Positions 1 to 8,003 of a stretch of DNA of 64,000 nucleotides are shown piece by piece. Numbering within the stretch: position 1 is the first letter of the stretch; each line of letters starts with the position of its first letter. The position numbers were made by a program, and so were the translations under genes. The DNA is from Prochlorococcus sp. AG-409-L18 (GTDB lineage Bacteria > Cyanobacteriota > Cyanobacteriia > PCC-6307 > Cyanobiaceae): positions 1 through 64,000 of the forward strand of contig QCKG01000003.1 of NCBI GenBank assembly GCA_003215535.1, in the 5' to 3' direction. The notes beneath the pieces are model-generated. The model did not search any database and was not told the origin of the DNA. It saw nothing but the letters and a program-made list of their open reading frames with translations.

Positions 1-239
1 GGTGTGAGTTGTAAGGGGTTAAACCGAGTCGCCGGGGTTTCATCATTTGCAGCAAATAGAGAAGATTGTTTGGGCAATGTATCTATCCCTTGGAATAGGT
101 CGGCTTGATAATTGCCAAGATTCGCTTGCCATCCTTTGAGGAGATCCTTGCTAAGAATCATCTCTTGAGAAATTAGATCAAGATTAGGGGTAAGAGAATT
201 GTCAGGAAATAAATTTCCTTGCTTGGGTAGTGCGTTCAT
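1..239 (-). CDS. Partial conserved protein, possibly GIY-YIG-type (cut by window edge)
   Basis: An open frame starts with ATG at 237-239 and runs off the left edge without a stop, giving about 79 N-terminal residues (MNALPKQGNLFPDNSL...). It lies 4 bases downstream of the HhH gene on the same strand, so the two are probably co-transcribed. The visible part is polar and ends around FNPLQLT. From memory this resembles the N-terminus of a cyanobacterial family whose later part carries a GIY-YIG nuclease-like domain, but that domain is outside the window. The existence of the gene is fairly sure; the function is only a guess. Confidence 0.5.
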   Translation of the reverse strand, partial: MNALPKQGNLFPDNSLTPNLDLISQEMILSKDLLKGWQANLGNYQADLFQGIDTLPKQSSLFAANDETPATRFNPLQLT

Positions 240-243
240 TCAC

Positions 244-870
244 TTAGCAACCAGGTGGAAGCTTAGGGCCTGCAGGTCTTGATCCAAAGCGAACATTCCC
301 GATTAGGTTTTCGATAGTTGATGGGGGTAAAGTAAGTCTCTCTTGCAAGTCGGCAAGATTTTTGAATGGACGTTTCTGACGTTCATGGTTTAAGCGATTA
401 AGTTTTTCTTTGGGCCATTTGAGTGTAATTTTGAGAGTTGAGAGCGAGGAGCAATTAATATCGACTAAAGGGGAGTGATCAATTACTGGGGAATTACCAT
501 ACCAGTGGAAAACAAGGTGTGGGCTCCATTTCTCGGCTAGAGATTTTGGCAGCTCAAGAAGTTGAAAGAGGTCATTGCAGCCACTCAGTTGAACCCCTCC
601 TCGCTGGAGTTTGAGTAAAAGATCCACCATGACTTCTGAGCAACCTGGAAGTTGTCGCCAATCAGAAGCAGTTGCACGATTAACGTCGACCAAAAAAAAG
701 TCACTGATGTTTTGTTCTGACCTCTTCTCTTTAAGGGCTTTGAGCTCAAGTTCTATAGATTTGTTTTGATGAAGTTGTCTCAGATGTGTCTTTACTTTGT
801 GAGACGGCAAATGACCTGTAACCCTCAGCAACTGCCGGGCAAAGGGATCTAACCATTGGCGCTTGGCCAT
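244..870 (-). CDS. Helix-hairpin-helix protein (ComEA-like)
   Basis: This 208-residue protein has two stretches that read like helix-hairpin-helix repeats: around residues 60-110 (LVDVNRATASDWRQLPGC..., the typical DxNxA..L..LPG pattern) and a weaker one around 135-195 (DINCSSLSTLKI..., FKNLADLQERL). HhH repeats of this kind bind DNA non-specifically and occur in ComEA-type DNA-uptake proteins. There is no obvious signal peptide or membrane anchor, so a role inside the cell is as likely as DNA uptake. It sits just upstream of the partial gene at the window edge. Family call moderate, precise role unknown. Confidence 0.6.
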   Translation of the reverse strand: MAKRQWLDPFARQLLRVTGHLPSHKVKTHLRQLHQNKSIELELKALKEKRSEQNISDFFLVDVNRATASDWRQLPGCSEVMVDLLLKLQRGGVQLSGCNDLFQLLELPKSLAEKWSPHLVFHWYGNSPVIDHSPLVDINCSSLSTLKITLKWPKEKLNRLNHERQKRPFKNLADLQERLTLPPSTIENLIGNVRFGSRPAGPKLPPGC

Positions 871-1219
871 GCCAAGACCCTTAACTAATGCAGACCATAA
901 CGGGCCTTTCCATTAAGCGAAAGATTGATTTTGGAAATTATTGGATTGATTTGTTTCTCGGAGCAAGAAAAAGAGCATTTTATTTGCTTCTTTTTTGATA
1001 AACCTGCTTAGAGTCGGTACTAGTGGATTTTTTGTGGGGTTCTCACCCCTTCCTGAATCAGGAGGTTTCTATGAGAATAGACATCAATTGATTCTTTCTT
1101 CCCTCTCCACGATGTTGTGATTTGGGTTTTCAAGAAATCAAAGACAAATGTTGATTTCTTGAATTGTCCTCATTTTGCATAATTTTGTTCTTATAGGGAA
1201 CACAACTTAGTTAGGCACC
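871..1219. other. Divergent intergenic region with inverted repeats
   Basis: This 349-base gap separates the minus-strand HhH gene from the plus-strand DUF1825 gene, so it should hold promoters for both. No convincing ORF is seen. It carries a 13-base palindrome-like site at 1051-1063 (TCCTGA-A-TCAGGA) and a strong inverted repeat at 1129-1163. A CATAAT at 1178-1183 resembles a -10 box for the plus strand. Confidence 0.5.
1129..1163. repeat. Perfect 13-bp inverted repeat upstream of DUF1825
   Basis: TTCAAGAAATCAA at 1129-1141 is the exact reverse complement of TTGATTTCTTGAA at 1151-1163, with a 9-base spacer. It ends 56 bases before the DUF1825 start and just upstream of a possible -10 box (1178-1183). 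It could be an operator for a dimeric regulator or an RNA hairpin in a leader. No U-tract follows, so a simple terminator is less likely. Confidence 0.6.
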
Positions 1220-1543
1220 ATGGCATTTTTTGAATCCGAAATAGTTCAGGAGGAAGCGAAGAGACTATTTACTGATTACCAAGAGCTCATGCAGCTAGGC
1301 TCTGATTATGGGAAATTTGATAGAGAGGGGAAGAAAATGTTTATTGACACAATGGAGGCTCTTATGGGGCGTTACAAAGTGTTTATGAAGCGCTTTGAAC
1401 TCTCTGAGGATTTCCAGGCAAAGATGACAGTTGAGCAATTGAAAACTCAGTTAGGGCAATTTGGGATGACACCTGAACAGATGTTTGAGCAAATGAATAT
1501 GACTTTAGAAAGGATGAAGGCTCAGTTAGAAAAGACTGCTTGA
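1220..1543 (+). CDS. DUF1825 family protein
   Basis: A 107-residue all-helical acidic protein beginning MAFFESEIVQEEAKRLF, which is the characteristic start of the cyanobacterial DUF1825 family. The length is normal for the family. No catalytic motif or membrane segment is visible, and the C-terminal half is Met/Gln-rich helix (QMFEQMNMTLERMK). Its molecular role is not established. It is followed 51 bases later by tyrS on the same strand and is preceded by a long regulatory-looking intergenic region. Confidence 0.85.
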   Translation: MAFFESEIVQEEAKRLFTDYQELMQLGSDYGKFDREGKKMFIDTMEALMGRYKVFMKRFELSEDFQAKMTVEQLKTQLGQFGMTPEQMFEQMNMTLERMKAQLEKTA

Positions 1544-1594
1544 TTTATAAAGGACTTAGCCCTCTACGATCTTGTTATAGGGAGAATATTTTTC

Positions 1595-2845
1595 ATGCAT
1601 GAGATTGAACAACTCTCATTACCTCATGGATTAGGAAGGGGTATTGTTGATCTTTTCCCTTCAGGGAGAGAAGAAGGACATGAGCAGAACCTTGTATTTC
1701 GCTTGCAGGAGTCTGCAAGAAAGAAAATTCCATTGCGCATTAAATTAGGGATTGACCCAACAGGAAGTGATATCCACCTTGGACACAGCATCCTTTTTCG
1801 AAAACTTAGAGCTTTTCAGAATGCTGGCCATACAGCAGTTTTAATTATCGGAGATTTTACTGCCTGTATCGGAGACCCCACAGGTAAAAGCAATACAAGA
1901 GTACAACTCACTTCTGAAGAGGTTGAGGAAAATGCCAAGACGTATCTTGAGCAATTAGGTCTTGGTCAGCCTGAAGAAAATGCTCTGTTGGACTTCACTA
2001 CACCAGGCCGTATGGAAGTCTGTCGTAATAGTGAATGGTTGGCTGAACTTGATTTGAATCAAGTTATTGATCTCTTGAGTCAAGCGACTGTTGGACAAAT
2101 GCTCGCAAAAGAAGATTTTGGGAAAAGGTATAACTCTGGGACGCCTATTTCCTTGCATGAATTTCTTTATCCTTTACTGCAGGCTTATGACTCTGTAGCT
2201 GTTAAAGCTGATGTTGAACTTGGGGGGATAGATCAAAAATTTAATGTTGCCATGGGGAGAGATCTCCAACGCTATTTAGGACAAACTCCTCAATTTGGGT
2301 TGTTATTGCCAATTTTGGTAGGTCTAGATGGAGTTCAAAAGATGAGTAAGAGTCTTGGAAATACTGTTGGGATAAATGAAGATCCTTTATCGATGTATTC
2401 CAAGTTAGAAAAAGTCCCAGATGAACTTGTTAGGACTTACTTAACTTTGTTGACGGATTTGGATCCAGAGGACCTTCCTTCAAATCGAAGAGACAGTCAA
2501 AAGATGATGGCACTTGCTGTTACCGCTAGCCATCATGGCTTAAGCGCAGCCACATCGGCTCAGCTTGATGCTGCGAAATTAGTTTTAGGTTCTAAAGGAA
2601 GTACAGAAGATGTACGAGAGATCTCTTTGTCGGGAGTTAATTTCCCTGCCAAAGCATTTTATTTATTAAGTGCGGTGGGTTTATGCCCTAGTAGTAGTGA
2701 GGCAAGACGTCAGATTCAGGGTGGAGGCGTTCGCTTAGATGGAGAAAAGCTCTCTGATCCAACTTTGGAGTTTCTTGATAAGAAAGTCTTGATCGGGAAG
2801 GTTGTGCAGATAGGGAAGAAGACGTTTCGTCGTTTTATTTTTTGA
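1595..2845 (+). CDS. tyrS: Tyrosyl-tRNA synthetase
   Basis: This class I synthetase charges tRNA-Tyr with tyrosine using ATP. The 416-residue protein has the Rossmann-fold signature HLGHS at 61-65, the tyrosine-pocket region around [22 protein letters not shown] (179-200), and a KMSKS loop at 249-253. An S4-type RNA-binding domain covers roughly the last 65 residues. The KMSKS form, rather than KFGKT, marks the TyrZ-like branch of bacterial TyrRS. Length is as expected. pyrF follows 18 bases after the stop, so the two may share a transcript. Confidence 0.97.
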   Translation: MHEIEQLSLPHGLGRGIVDLFPSGREEGHEQNLVFRLQESARKKIPLRIKLGIDPTGSDIHLGHSILFRKLRAFQNAGHTAVLIIGDFTACIGDPTGKSNTRVQLTSEEVEENAKTYLEQLGLGQPEENALLDFTTPGRMEVCRNSEWLAELDLNQVIDLLSQATVGQMLAKEDFGKRYNSGTPISLHEFLYPLLQAYDSVAVKADVELGGIDQKFNVAMGRDLQRYLGQTPQFGLLLPILVGLDGVQKMSKSLGNTVGINEDPLSMYSKLEKVPDELVRTYLTLLTDLDPEDLPSNRRDSQKMMALAVTASHHGLSAATSAQLDAAKLVLGSKGSTEDVREISLSGVNFPAKAFYLLSAVGLCPSSSEARRQIQGGGVRLDGEKLSDPTLEFLDKKVLIGKVVQIGKKTFRRFIF

Positions 2846-2863
2846 ATGAAGGATGATTCTTAG

Positions 2864-3604
2864 ATGTCTTTAATTACAAACCCTAGGGATAAATTAATTC
2901 TTGCCCTTGATGGCATGGATTCGAGGGAGGTTTTTGCGCTTCTTGAGAAATTACCAGATTTGCGATGGGTAAAGGTTGGCCTAGAACTCTTTGTAAGTGC
3001 TGGTCCTCAAATAATTTCCGATTTAAGAGAACATGGATTAAGTGTATTTCTTGATTTGAAGTTTCATGATATTCCTATTACCATGGCAGGGGCTTGCCGA
3101 AAAGCTGCCAGAACTGGCGCATCTTTGATAAGTGTGCATGCATCAGCAGGGCGAGATGCATTGTTGGAGGCAAAGGCAGCTGCTAGTGAGGGTGCTGCGG
3201 AAGTGGGTTTAACTGCTCCTTCTCTTTTGGCTGTGACTGTTCTTACTAGTTGGAATGCTAAGAAATTTTCAGACCAACTTTTTATTGACCAACCATTGCA
3301 GAAAAGGGTTGAATTTTTATCGGTTTTAGCCTCAGAGTCAGATATGGACGGATGTATTTGTTCACCACTGGAAGTTTCAGCATTGCGCAGAATTCATCCG
3401 GCTTCATTTGAACTAGTCACTCCTGGAATAAGAATGAAAGATTCAGATTTGAATGATGATCAGGTACGGGTTTTAAGTCCTTCAGAAGCGATTTCTCAAG
3501 GGGCATCTCGTTTGGTTGTTGGGAGACCTATTACTTATGCACTTCAACCAGCAGTTGCATTTGAGAGATTTGTTAAGGAGTTAGAATGTAATTATTTTGA
3601 TTGA
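2864..3604 (+). CDS. pyrF: Orotidine 5'-phosphate decarboxylase
   Basis: Catalyses the last step of UMP synthesis, OMP decarboxylation. The 246-residue TIM-barrel protein shows LALDGMD at 13-19 and the family signature DLKFHDIP at 64-71, which holds the catalytic Asp-Lys-Asp cluster; VTPGIR and the phosphate-binding VVGRPIT motif are near the C-terminus. It lies 18 bases after tyrS. Its 3' end overlaps the 3' end of plsY on the other strand by 13 bases, so no separate terminator fits between the two genes. Confidence 0.97.
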   Translation: MSLITNPRDKLILALDGMDSREVFALLEKLPDLRWVKVGLELFVSAGPQIISDLREHGLSVFLDLKFHDIPITMAGACRKAARTGASLISVHASAGRDALLEAKAAASEGAAEVGLTAPSLLAVTVLTSWNAKKFSDQLFIDQPLQKRVEFLSVLASESDMDGCICSPLEVSALRRIHPASFELVTPGIRMKDSDLNDDQVRVLSPSEAISQGASRLVVGRPITYALQPAVAFERFVKELECNYFD

Positions 3605-4212
3605 CCGATTTTAGGCTCAGTTCCATTTAATAGTCTTTTGAAGTTGGTTCTGTGTCTCCATAGAACAATGGCCATGGCAAATAAACTGATGTAAAAGTAG
3701 GCAGGTCGGAATATGCTTTCTTGAAAGCTAAAAATCATAATTAATGGAAGAGAAATAGCTGCAATCATGCTTGCTAGTGAAACTATTTTGCTAATGCTTA
3801 ACACCGTTATAAATACAGCTAAAGAAGCTATTCCTACAGGCCAAGACAGGCCAAGAATCATTCCTAATCCAGTCGCGACTGCTTTCCCTCCTTTCCATTT
3901 GAGCCATATAGGCCATATGTGCCCCAATAATGCTGCGAGGCCAGCTGCAACTTGCCATTCATCACTTAAAGGTATGTCTTTGGCTAAAATTACTGGGCTC
4001 ATCCCCTTTATGACATCTATCAAGAAAACTCCTAATGCAGGCACCTTCCCAACGTGTCGGAGGACGTTCGTCGCACCTGTAGATCCTGACCCAGTTTCTC
4101 TTAGGTCGATTCCAGCGAACCATTTTCCTGCGAGATATCCACTTGGGATTGAGCCCAGGAGGTAACCAGTCAAAAGGACAAAGATCCCGGTGATTTGGTA
4201 GTCAAAAGTCAT
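3592..4212 (-). CDS. plsY: Acyl-phosphate:glycerol-3-phosphate acyltransferase
   Basis: Integral membrane enzyme that transfers an acyl group from acyl-phosphate to glycerol-3-phosphate, the first step of phospholipid synthesis. The hydrophobic protein (about 206 residues from this start) shows the PlsY signatures [23 protein letters not shown] and the [21 protein letters not shown] loop region. A longer frame opens at 4272, but ATG at 4210-4212 overlaps the upstream DUF3086 stop as ATGA and matches normal PlsY N-termini ([11 protein letters not shown]), so that start is chosen. It ends the minus-strand run from 7829 and overlaps pyrF at its 3' end. Confidence 0.95.
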   Translation of the reverse strand: MTFDYQITGIFVLLTGYLLGSIPSGYLAGKWFAGIDLRETGSGSTGATNVLRHVGKVPALGVFLIDVIKGMSPVILAKDIPLSDEWQVAAGLAALLGHIWPIWLKWKGGKAVATGLGMILGLSWPVGIASLAVFITVLSISKIVSLASMIAAISLPLIMIFSFQESIFRPAYFYISLFAMAIVLWRHRTNFKRLLNGTEPKIGQSK

Positions 4213-5231
4213 TGAAAGAGCTCTTCTTGTTCTGCGTAGATTTCTGCTGGGCTTGCAGCAAAAGCTAGCCACAAGGGGAACTGAAGTATGGGAATTTCGA
4301 TGCTTATTTCAGCGGCATCAATAAGAATAAGCGGGACTTCTCCTCTCTCTTCAAGTCGATCTGCTCGCTCTATGACTCCATCTGCACGTTCGAAGAGAAC
4401 AATTCCGCTATTTGGGCCAAAGTCTTCTCGGCCCAGTCCCAATGCATCTTGAAGGCCTCTTCGCCATTCTCCAAGCCTTTCTGGCTGACTGGCCAATACA
4501 AGTGTTTGGAAGCGGTCTCCGTAGAGCTCCCCAAGGATTGAGATCACACCTGCCCCCATAAGAATATTTCTTGATCTGCTTCCCCGACTTGGTTGAGCCC
4601 CCCTTCCTCCCATGCTGAAGAACCAGTCTTCCAGAATTTCTATATCGCTTGGATCAAGACTGCGCCGCAATTTCCAAGGTTCAGCATAGAAATCAGGCTG
4701 TCCAAGGAACTGTTCTAAACATTCACGAATTAAGTTTTCATCAGGTTTAAAGGTATCTGCGATGGCAGGGATCTTTTCTGATTCTTCTGAGGAAGTAGCT
4801 TCTTGGATTTCATCTAATGGAGAAGGTTTTACTATTACTGGTTCAACCACCAATTCCAATTGTTCTGCGGATTGAGCAAGATCTTGAAGAGCACCCTTGA
4901 GATATTCTTGAAATCCTTTTACTCGTCTAGCAATTGAATCTGATTGACCGGTGAAAGAGGAATTGAGTTCTTCCTCAAGCTGTGTTTTACGTTTGGAAAG
5001 ATCATTTAGCTCTTGCTTCAATAACGCACGACGGTCTGTTAAGTCTGTTAATGCAATTTGCAGGAAATCATCTAGTTCAGCTTTAGGAGAGGATTCTTTT
5101 GAGATCTTTCCTAGGGGTGGAATTAATTCATTAGTAAGAGAACTCTCCTCGGGATTCTCAGCCTGAGGTTGAATTGATGCAGGTTTTGATTCTGCAGATT
5201 CTTTTTCGATTGGGGGGTCAGCTTCAGCCAT
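4209..5231 (-). CDS. DUF3086 domain protein
   Basis: A 340-residue protein with three parts: a polar Ser/Glu/Pro-rich N-terminus (1-50), a coiled coil around 55-135 (LKQELNDLSKRKTQLEEEL...), and a well-conserved globular C-terminal half from about 165 (FLGQPDFYAEPWKLRRSL..., GGRGAQPSRGSRSRN) that matches the cyanobacterial DUF3086 family as I remember it. No membrane segment is seen. The stop overlaps the plsY start (ATGA) and the DUF3119 gene ends 20 bases upstream, so translation is probably coupled to plsY. Function unknown; context suggests a role near membrane lipid synthesis. Confidence 0.72.
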   Translation of the reverse strand: MAEADPPIEKESAESKPASIQPQAENPEESSLTNELIPPLGKISKESSPKAELDDFLQIALTDLTDRRALLKQELNDLSKRKTQLEEELNSSFTGQSDSIARRVKGFQEYLKGALQDLAQSAEQLELVVEPVIVKPSPLDEIQEATSSEESEKIPAIADTFKPDENLIRECLEQFLGQPDFYAEPWKLRRSLDPSDIEILEDWFFSMGGRGAQPSRGSRSRNILMGAGVISILGELYGDRFQTLVLASQPERLGEWRRGLQDALGLGREDFGPNSGIVLFERADGVIERADRLEERGEVPLILIDAAEISIEIPILQFPLWLAFAASPAEIYAEQEELFQ

Positions 5232-5251
5232 TAAGAATAGGTTTTCGTTTT

Positions 5252-5686
5252 TTAGGTCTTAGGAGTTTGATCTAGAGGTTTAGAAATCTCTAGTGAACCA
5301 ACTCTCAATCGCAATTGATCTGCGAGTTCGTTTGGATCAAAAAGTATTGGCAATAGGTGTGGGCTTGCTTCTTCACGGAAATAAAGTATCCCTGGCAATT
5401 TCGGCAAGAAAAGGCGCCATGAGATCCATTCTTTGAATGGGAAACGACGTAACTCTTTCCCTAATTGCCATACCACTAGATCTTGGGACGTGATCTCTAG
5501 ACGCAGGATTAAGGTTTGAATTAGAAGGAATATTCCAAAAGTACTCACCAAAATGGAAGGCCAATAGGGAATAGGAAGTAGTAGAAGCACAAGTCCGAGA
5601 GCCGTTATGAGAGCAGGCAATCTCATGAATGGCTTTAAGATTATGCCTTGGTTCTGATTGGATTTAGGTGAAGATTGGTTTGACAT
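5252..5686 (-). CDS. DUF3119 family membrane protein
   Basis: A 144-residue protein with two closely spaced membrane segments (about residues 24-65: LPALITALGLVLLLLPIPYW... and VSTFGIFLLIQTLIL) followed by a soluble domain containing DLVVWQLGKELRRFPFKEW and a YFREEASPHLLPILFDP stretch. This layout resembles a membrane-anchored PH-like domain and matches the cyanobacterial DUF3119 family. Its start overlaps the MlaE-type permease stop by one base (TGATG). The biochemical role is not known; placement beside an MlaE permease suggests a partner in lipid transport. Confidence 0.7.
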   Translation of the reverse strand: MSNQSSPKSNQNQGIILKPFMRLPALITALGLVLLLLPIPYWPSILVSTFGIFLLIQTLILRLEITSQDLVVWQLGKELRRFPFKEWISWRLFLPKLPGILYFREEASPHLLPILFDPNELADQLRLRVGSLEISKPLDQTPKT

Positions 5687-6432
5687 CAGCCGAAAAGAAT
5701 TTGGGTCAGCAAAACATCCATTAAAGAAACTGTTACCAGAGTCATAACTACGGCACCTGTGGTGCTTGTCCCAACTTCTTTGGGGCCACCACGGGTGCTA
5801 AGTCCCCAACCACACGCAAGTGTGGCAATAAGAAGGCCAAAGACTAAAGCCTTTATAAGCATGAATGGTATATCGCTGAGTATGAGCCATTCCCTCACTG
5901 ATTCCCAGAAAATTCTTGGAGGAATTTGGTAAAGAGCAGTGCTACTGATTTGGCCACTCCATAAAGCAACAATAAAGAAAAGCATGCATTGGATTGGCGC
6001 CATTACAATCATTGCTATTAACCTTGGAACGACTAGGTACTCAACTGGGTCTGTCCTGAGCATTGTTATGGCATCAATTTGCTCTGTGACTTTCATCGTC
6101 CCAAGCTGTGCTGCATAAGCTGTAGCAACTTTTCCTGTTAGGAGAGTTGCAGTAAGTAAAGGGGCTATTTCTCTTGCCATCCCAATTGCAAGAAGGCCTC
6201 CAACTTGAGATCCAACACCTTGTCTGCTTAGTTCTGCCGCGACTTGAATATTAAAGACAGTTCCTGCAGCAATTCCGGTGATTAGAACAATTAGGAAGCT
6301 CCCAGGGCCTGCTTCCATTAATTGTTCAAAGAGGTCTGCTGAATTTATTTTGCCTTTTGTTGCGGCATTAATTGCTTGGCCCCCAATTATCAAACTACTA
6401 CCGAGCCTTCTAAGCCAACGTGGTGGAGTCAT
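5686..6432 (-). CDS. MlaE-type lipid ABC transporter permease
   Basis: A 248-residue integral membrane protein of the MlaE/TGD1 permease family, which with an ATPase and an MCE substrate-binding protein moves lipids between inner and outer membranes. Typical features are FLIVLITGIAAGTVFNIQVA, the loop GLLAIGMAREIAPLLTATLLTGKVA, the MKVTEQIDAI motif, and a C-terminal GGPKEVGTSTTGAVV segment. The ATPase and MCE partners are not in this window. The start overlaps the preceding GPH transporter stop (ATGA) and the stop overlaps the DUF3119 start. Confidence 0.9.
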   Translation of the reverse strand: MTPPRWLRRLGSSLIIGGQAINAATKGKINSADLFEQLMEAGPGSFLIVLITGIAAGTVFNIQVAAELSRQGVGSQVGGLLAIGMAREIAPLLTATLLTGKVATAYAAQLGTMKVTEQIDAITMLRTDPVEYLVVPRLIAMIVMAPIQCMLFFIVALWSGQISSTALYQIPPRIFWESVREWLILSDIPFMLIKALVFGLLIATLACGWGLSTRGGPKEVGTSTTGAVVMTLVTVSLMDVLLTQILFG

Positions 6433-7829
6433 GAATTTATGGCTTGGAGATCATCTTCTCTATTAGGCCAACTTCGCATGCTTAATAGACCAGAAGTTAC
6501 TAAGAATGCTGGGATAAGACCCATACATATTCGAATTGTGATCTGGGCAGTTGTCGGTTGCTCTAAAAATGTAAGAGCTCCAGTGCATTCGTTAGGAGAT
6601 TGATATCCGCTAATGGATAAAAGGAATGTCACTAGCCAGATGCTTAGAGCAACAAGGAATTTTTGAATTAAAACCATCCAAGCTGTATAGAAGCCAGCAG
6701 GTTTATCTGGGTCGCTATCTATTGCATCTGGTAGTAGAGACCAAGGAATTAGATAAGCAGTAGATGCGCCAAATCCAGATATCAAAATGCTTACTAATAA
6801 GAGTAATGTTTTGACTCCATCAACTCCTGAAAGCTGGAGGTAAGTGCTATTAGCTGCTTCGGCTGAAAGAGGAGGGATGAACATTGCTATAAGACAGCCC
6901 GCTATCCAAAGTATTCCACCCAAATAGAGGCTTTTGATTCGACCAAATCGATTTGAATAAAAGCTCCAGATTTGGAGACCGACAAGAGAGCTAACCATAA
7001 AAGGAAGCAGGATCCAGGTTGCGATAAAAGCTGGTAAACGGATCACCTGAACTAAATAGAAAAGAGCAACAGATTGCATTATTTGAAGGCCACACCAAAG
7101 AAGTAAGTAAAGGCAAAGTACTTTTAAAAAACGGGCATTTTTCATTATTCGAGCAAGTTGCTTTATCACTGGCTCCTTATTATTCGTTGGCTTTTGAGCT
7201 TTTTTTGCGAAGGGGGCTATCCCCCAGCAACAAATTAGAGTTGTAAGTGCTGCAATGGCGCCTGTAATGCGGCCCATAGAGATATAACCTTCAACCCCTT
7301 TGCTCGTAAGTATTGAGGCAATTACAAGACCGCTAAGGCTTGCCATAATGGAACCTGTAAATCGCGCTGCATTTAGTCTCGTCCTAATTGATGTGTCTTT
7401 AGTTAGCTCGGTTGAGAGTGCCGCATAAGGGAGGTTGACACTTGTATAAGCAGTCATTAGTAGAACTACCATGACTATGTAATAGGTGGTTTTTGAGACA
7501 ATCCCTCCAGGTGGAACCCACCAGATTGCAGCGAGAGTTATGCCCAAGGGTAAGGCCGCTCCAATCATCCATGGCAGTCGAGGCCCCCAACGGCTTTGAG
7601 TGTGATCACTGAGCCAGCCTATTAGTGGATCATTGAAGGCATCCCATAATTTTGTAACCATCAATAAGAATCCGCCTATCCAGACGGGTAGACCAGCAGC
7701 GCAGGTGAAGAAAGGGAGAAGATAAAAGCCAAGTTGAGATGCGGCAAGGCCTGTCCCGGCATCTCCAAGTCCGAAGGAGATCATCAATCTTCTGCGGGAT
7801 CCCTCCTTGAGCAACGAAGATATCGTCAA
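6429..7829 (-). CDS. GPH/MelB-type MFS transporter
   Basis: A 466-residue protein with about 12 hydrophobic segments. The N-terminal pattern FGLGDAGTGLAASQLGFYLLPFF and the loop LWDAFNDPLIGWLSDHTQSRWGPRLPW are typical of the glycoside-pentoside-hexuronide:cation symporter family (MelB-like), where the Asp residues of the early helices bind the coupling ion. The substrate cannot be read from sequence. It is the first gene of the overlapping minus-strand run leading into the MlaE permease, DUF3119, DUF3086 and plsY. A lipid or lysolipid substrate is conceivable from context, since MFSD2-type lipid carriers belong to this superfamily branch, but this is inference. Confidence 0.85.
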   Translation of the reverse strand: MTISSLLKEGSRRRLMISFGLGDAGTGLAASQLGFYLLPFFTCAAGLPVWIGGFLLMVTKLWDAFNDPLIGWLSDHTQSRWGPRLPWMIGAALPLGITLAAIWWVPPGGIVSKTTYYIVMVVLLMTAYTSVNLPYAALSTELTKDTSIRTRLNAARFTGSIMASLSGLVIASILTSKGVEGYISMGRITGAIAALTTLICCWGIAPFAKKAQKPTNNKEPVIKQLARIMKNARFLKVLCLYLLLWCGLQIMQSVALFYLVQVIRLPAFIATWILLPFMVSSLVGLQIWSFYSNRFGRIKSLYLGGILWIAGCLIAMFIPPLSAEAANSTYLQLSGVDGVKTLLLLVSILISGFGASTAYLIPWSLLPDAIDSDPDKPAGFYTAWMVLIQKFLVALSIWLVTFLLSISGYQSPNECTGALTFLEQPTTAQITIRICMGLIPAFLVTSGLLSMRSWPNREDDLQAINS

Positions 7830-7917
7830 ACTTTTTGTAGGGGGAGGTGAAACGTCATAATGATGAAGTGCTTGTTCATAGGTCCAGCCATTTTTGGAAT
7901 GGTCCCTATTGATTAGC

Positions 7918-7988
<71 letters not shown>

Positions 7989-8003
7989 TTTTTGATTCAT
8001 GAG

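Noticed and set aside
1051-1063. Palindrome CCTGAATCAGG shared with 27321-27331
   Set aside because: One copy is in the DUF1825 upstream region, but the other covers the stop codon region of the PH-domain gene; two copies of an 11-mer in unrelated contexts are not enough for a regulatory site.
3767-4165. 132-codon plus-strand frame opposite plsY
   Set aside because: It is antisense to a clearly recognised plsY and its product has no recognisable features.
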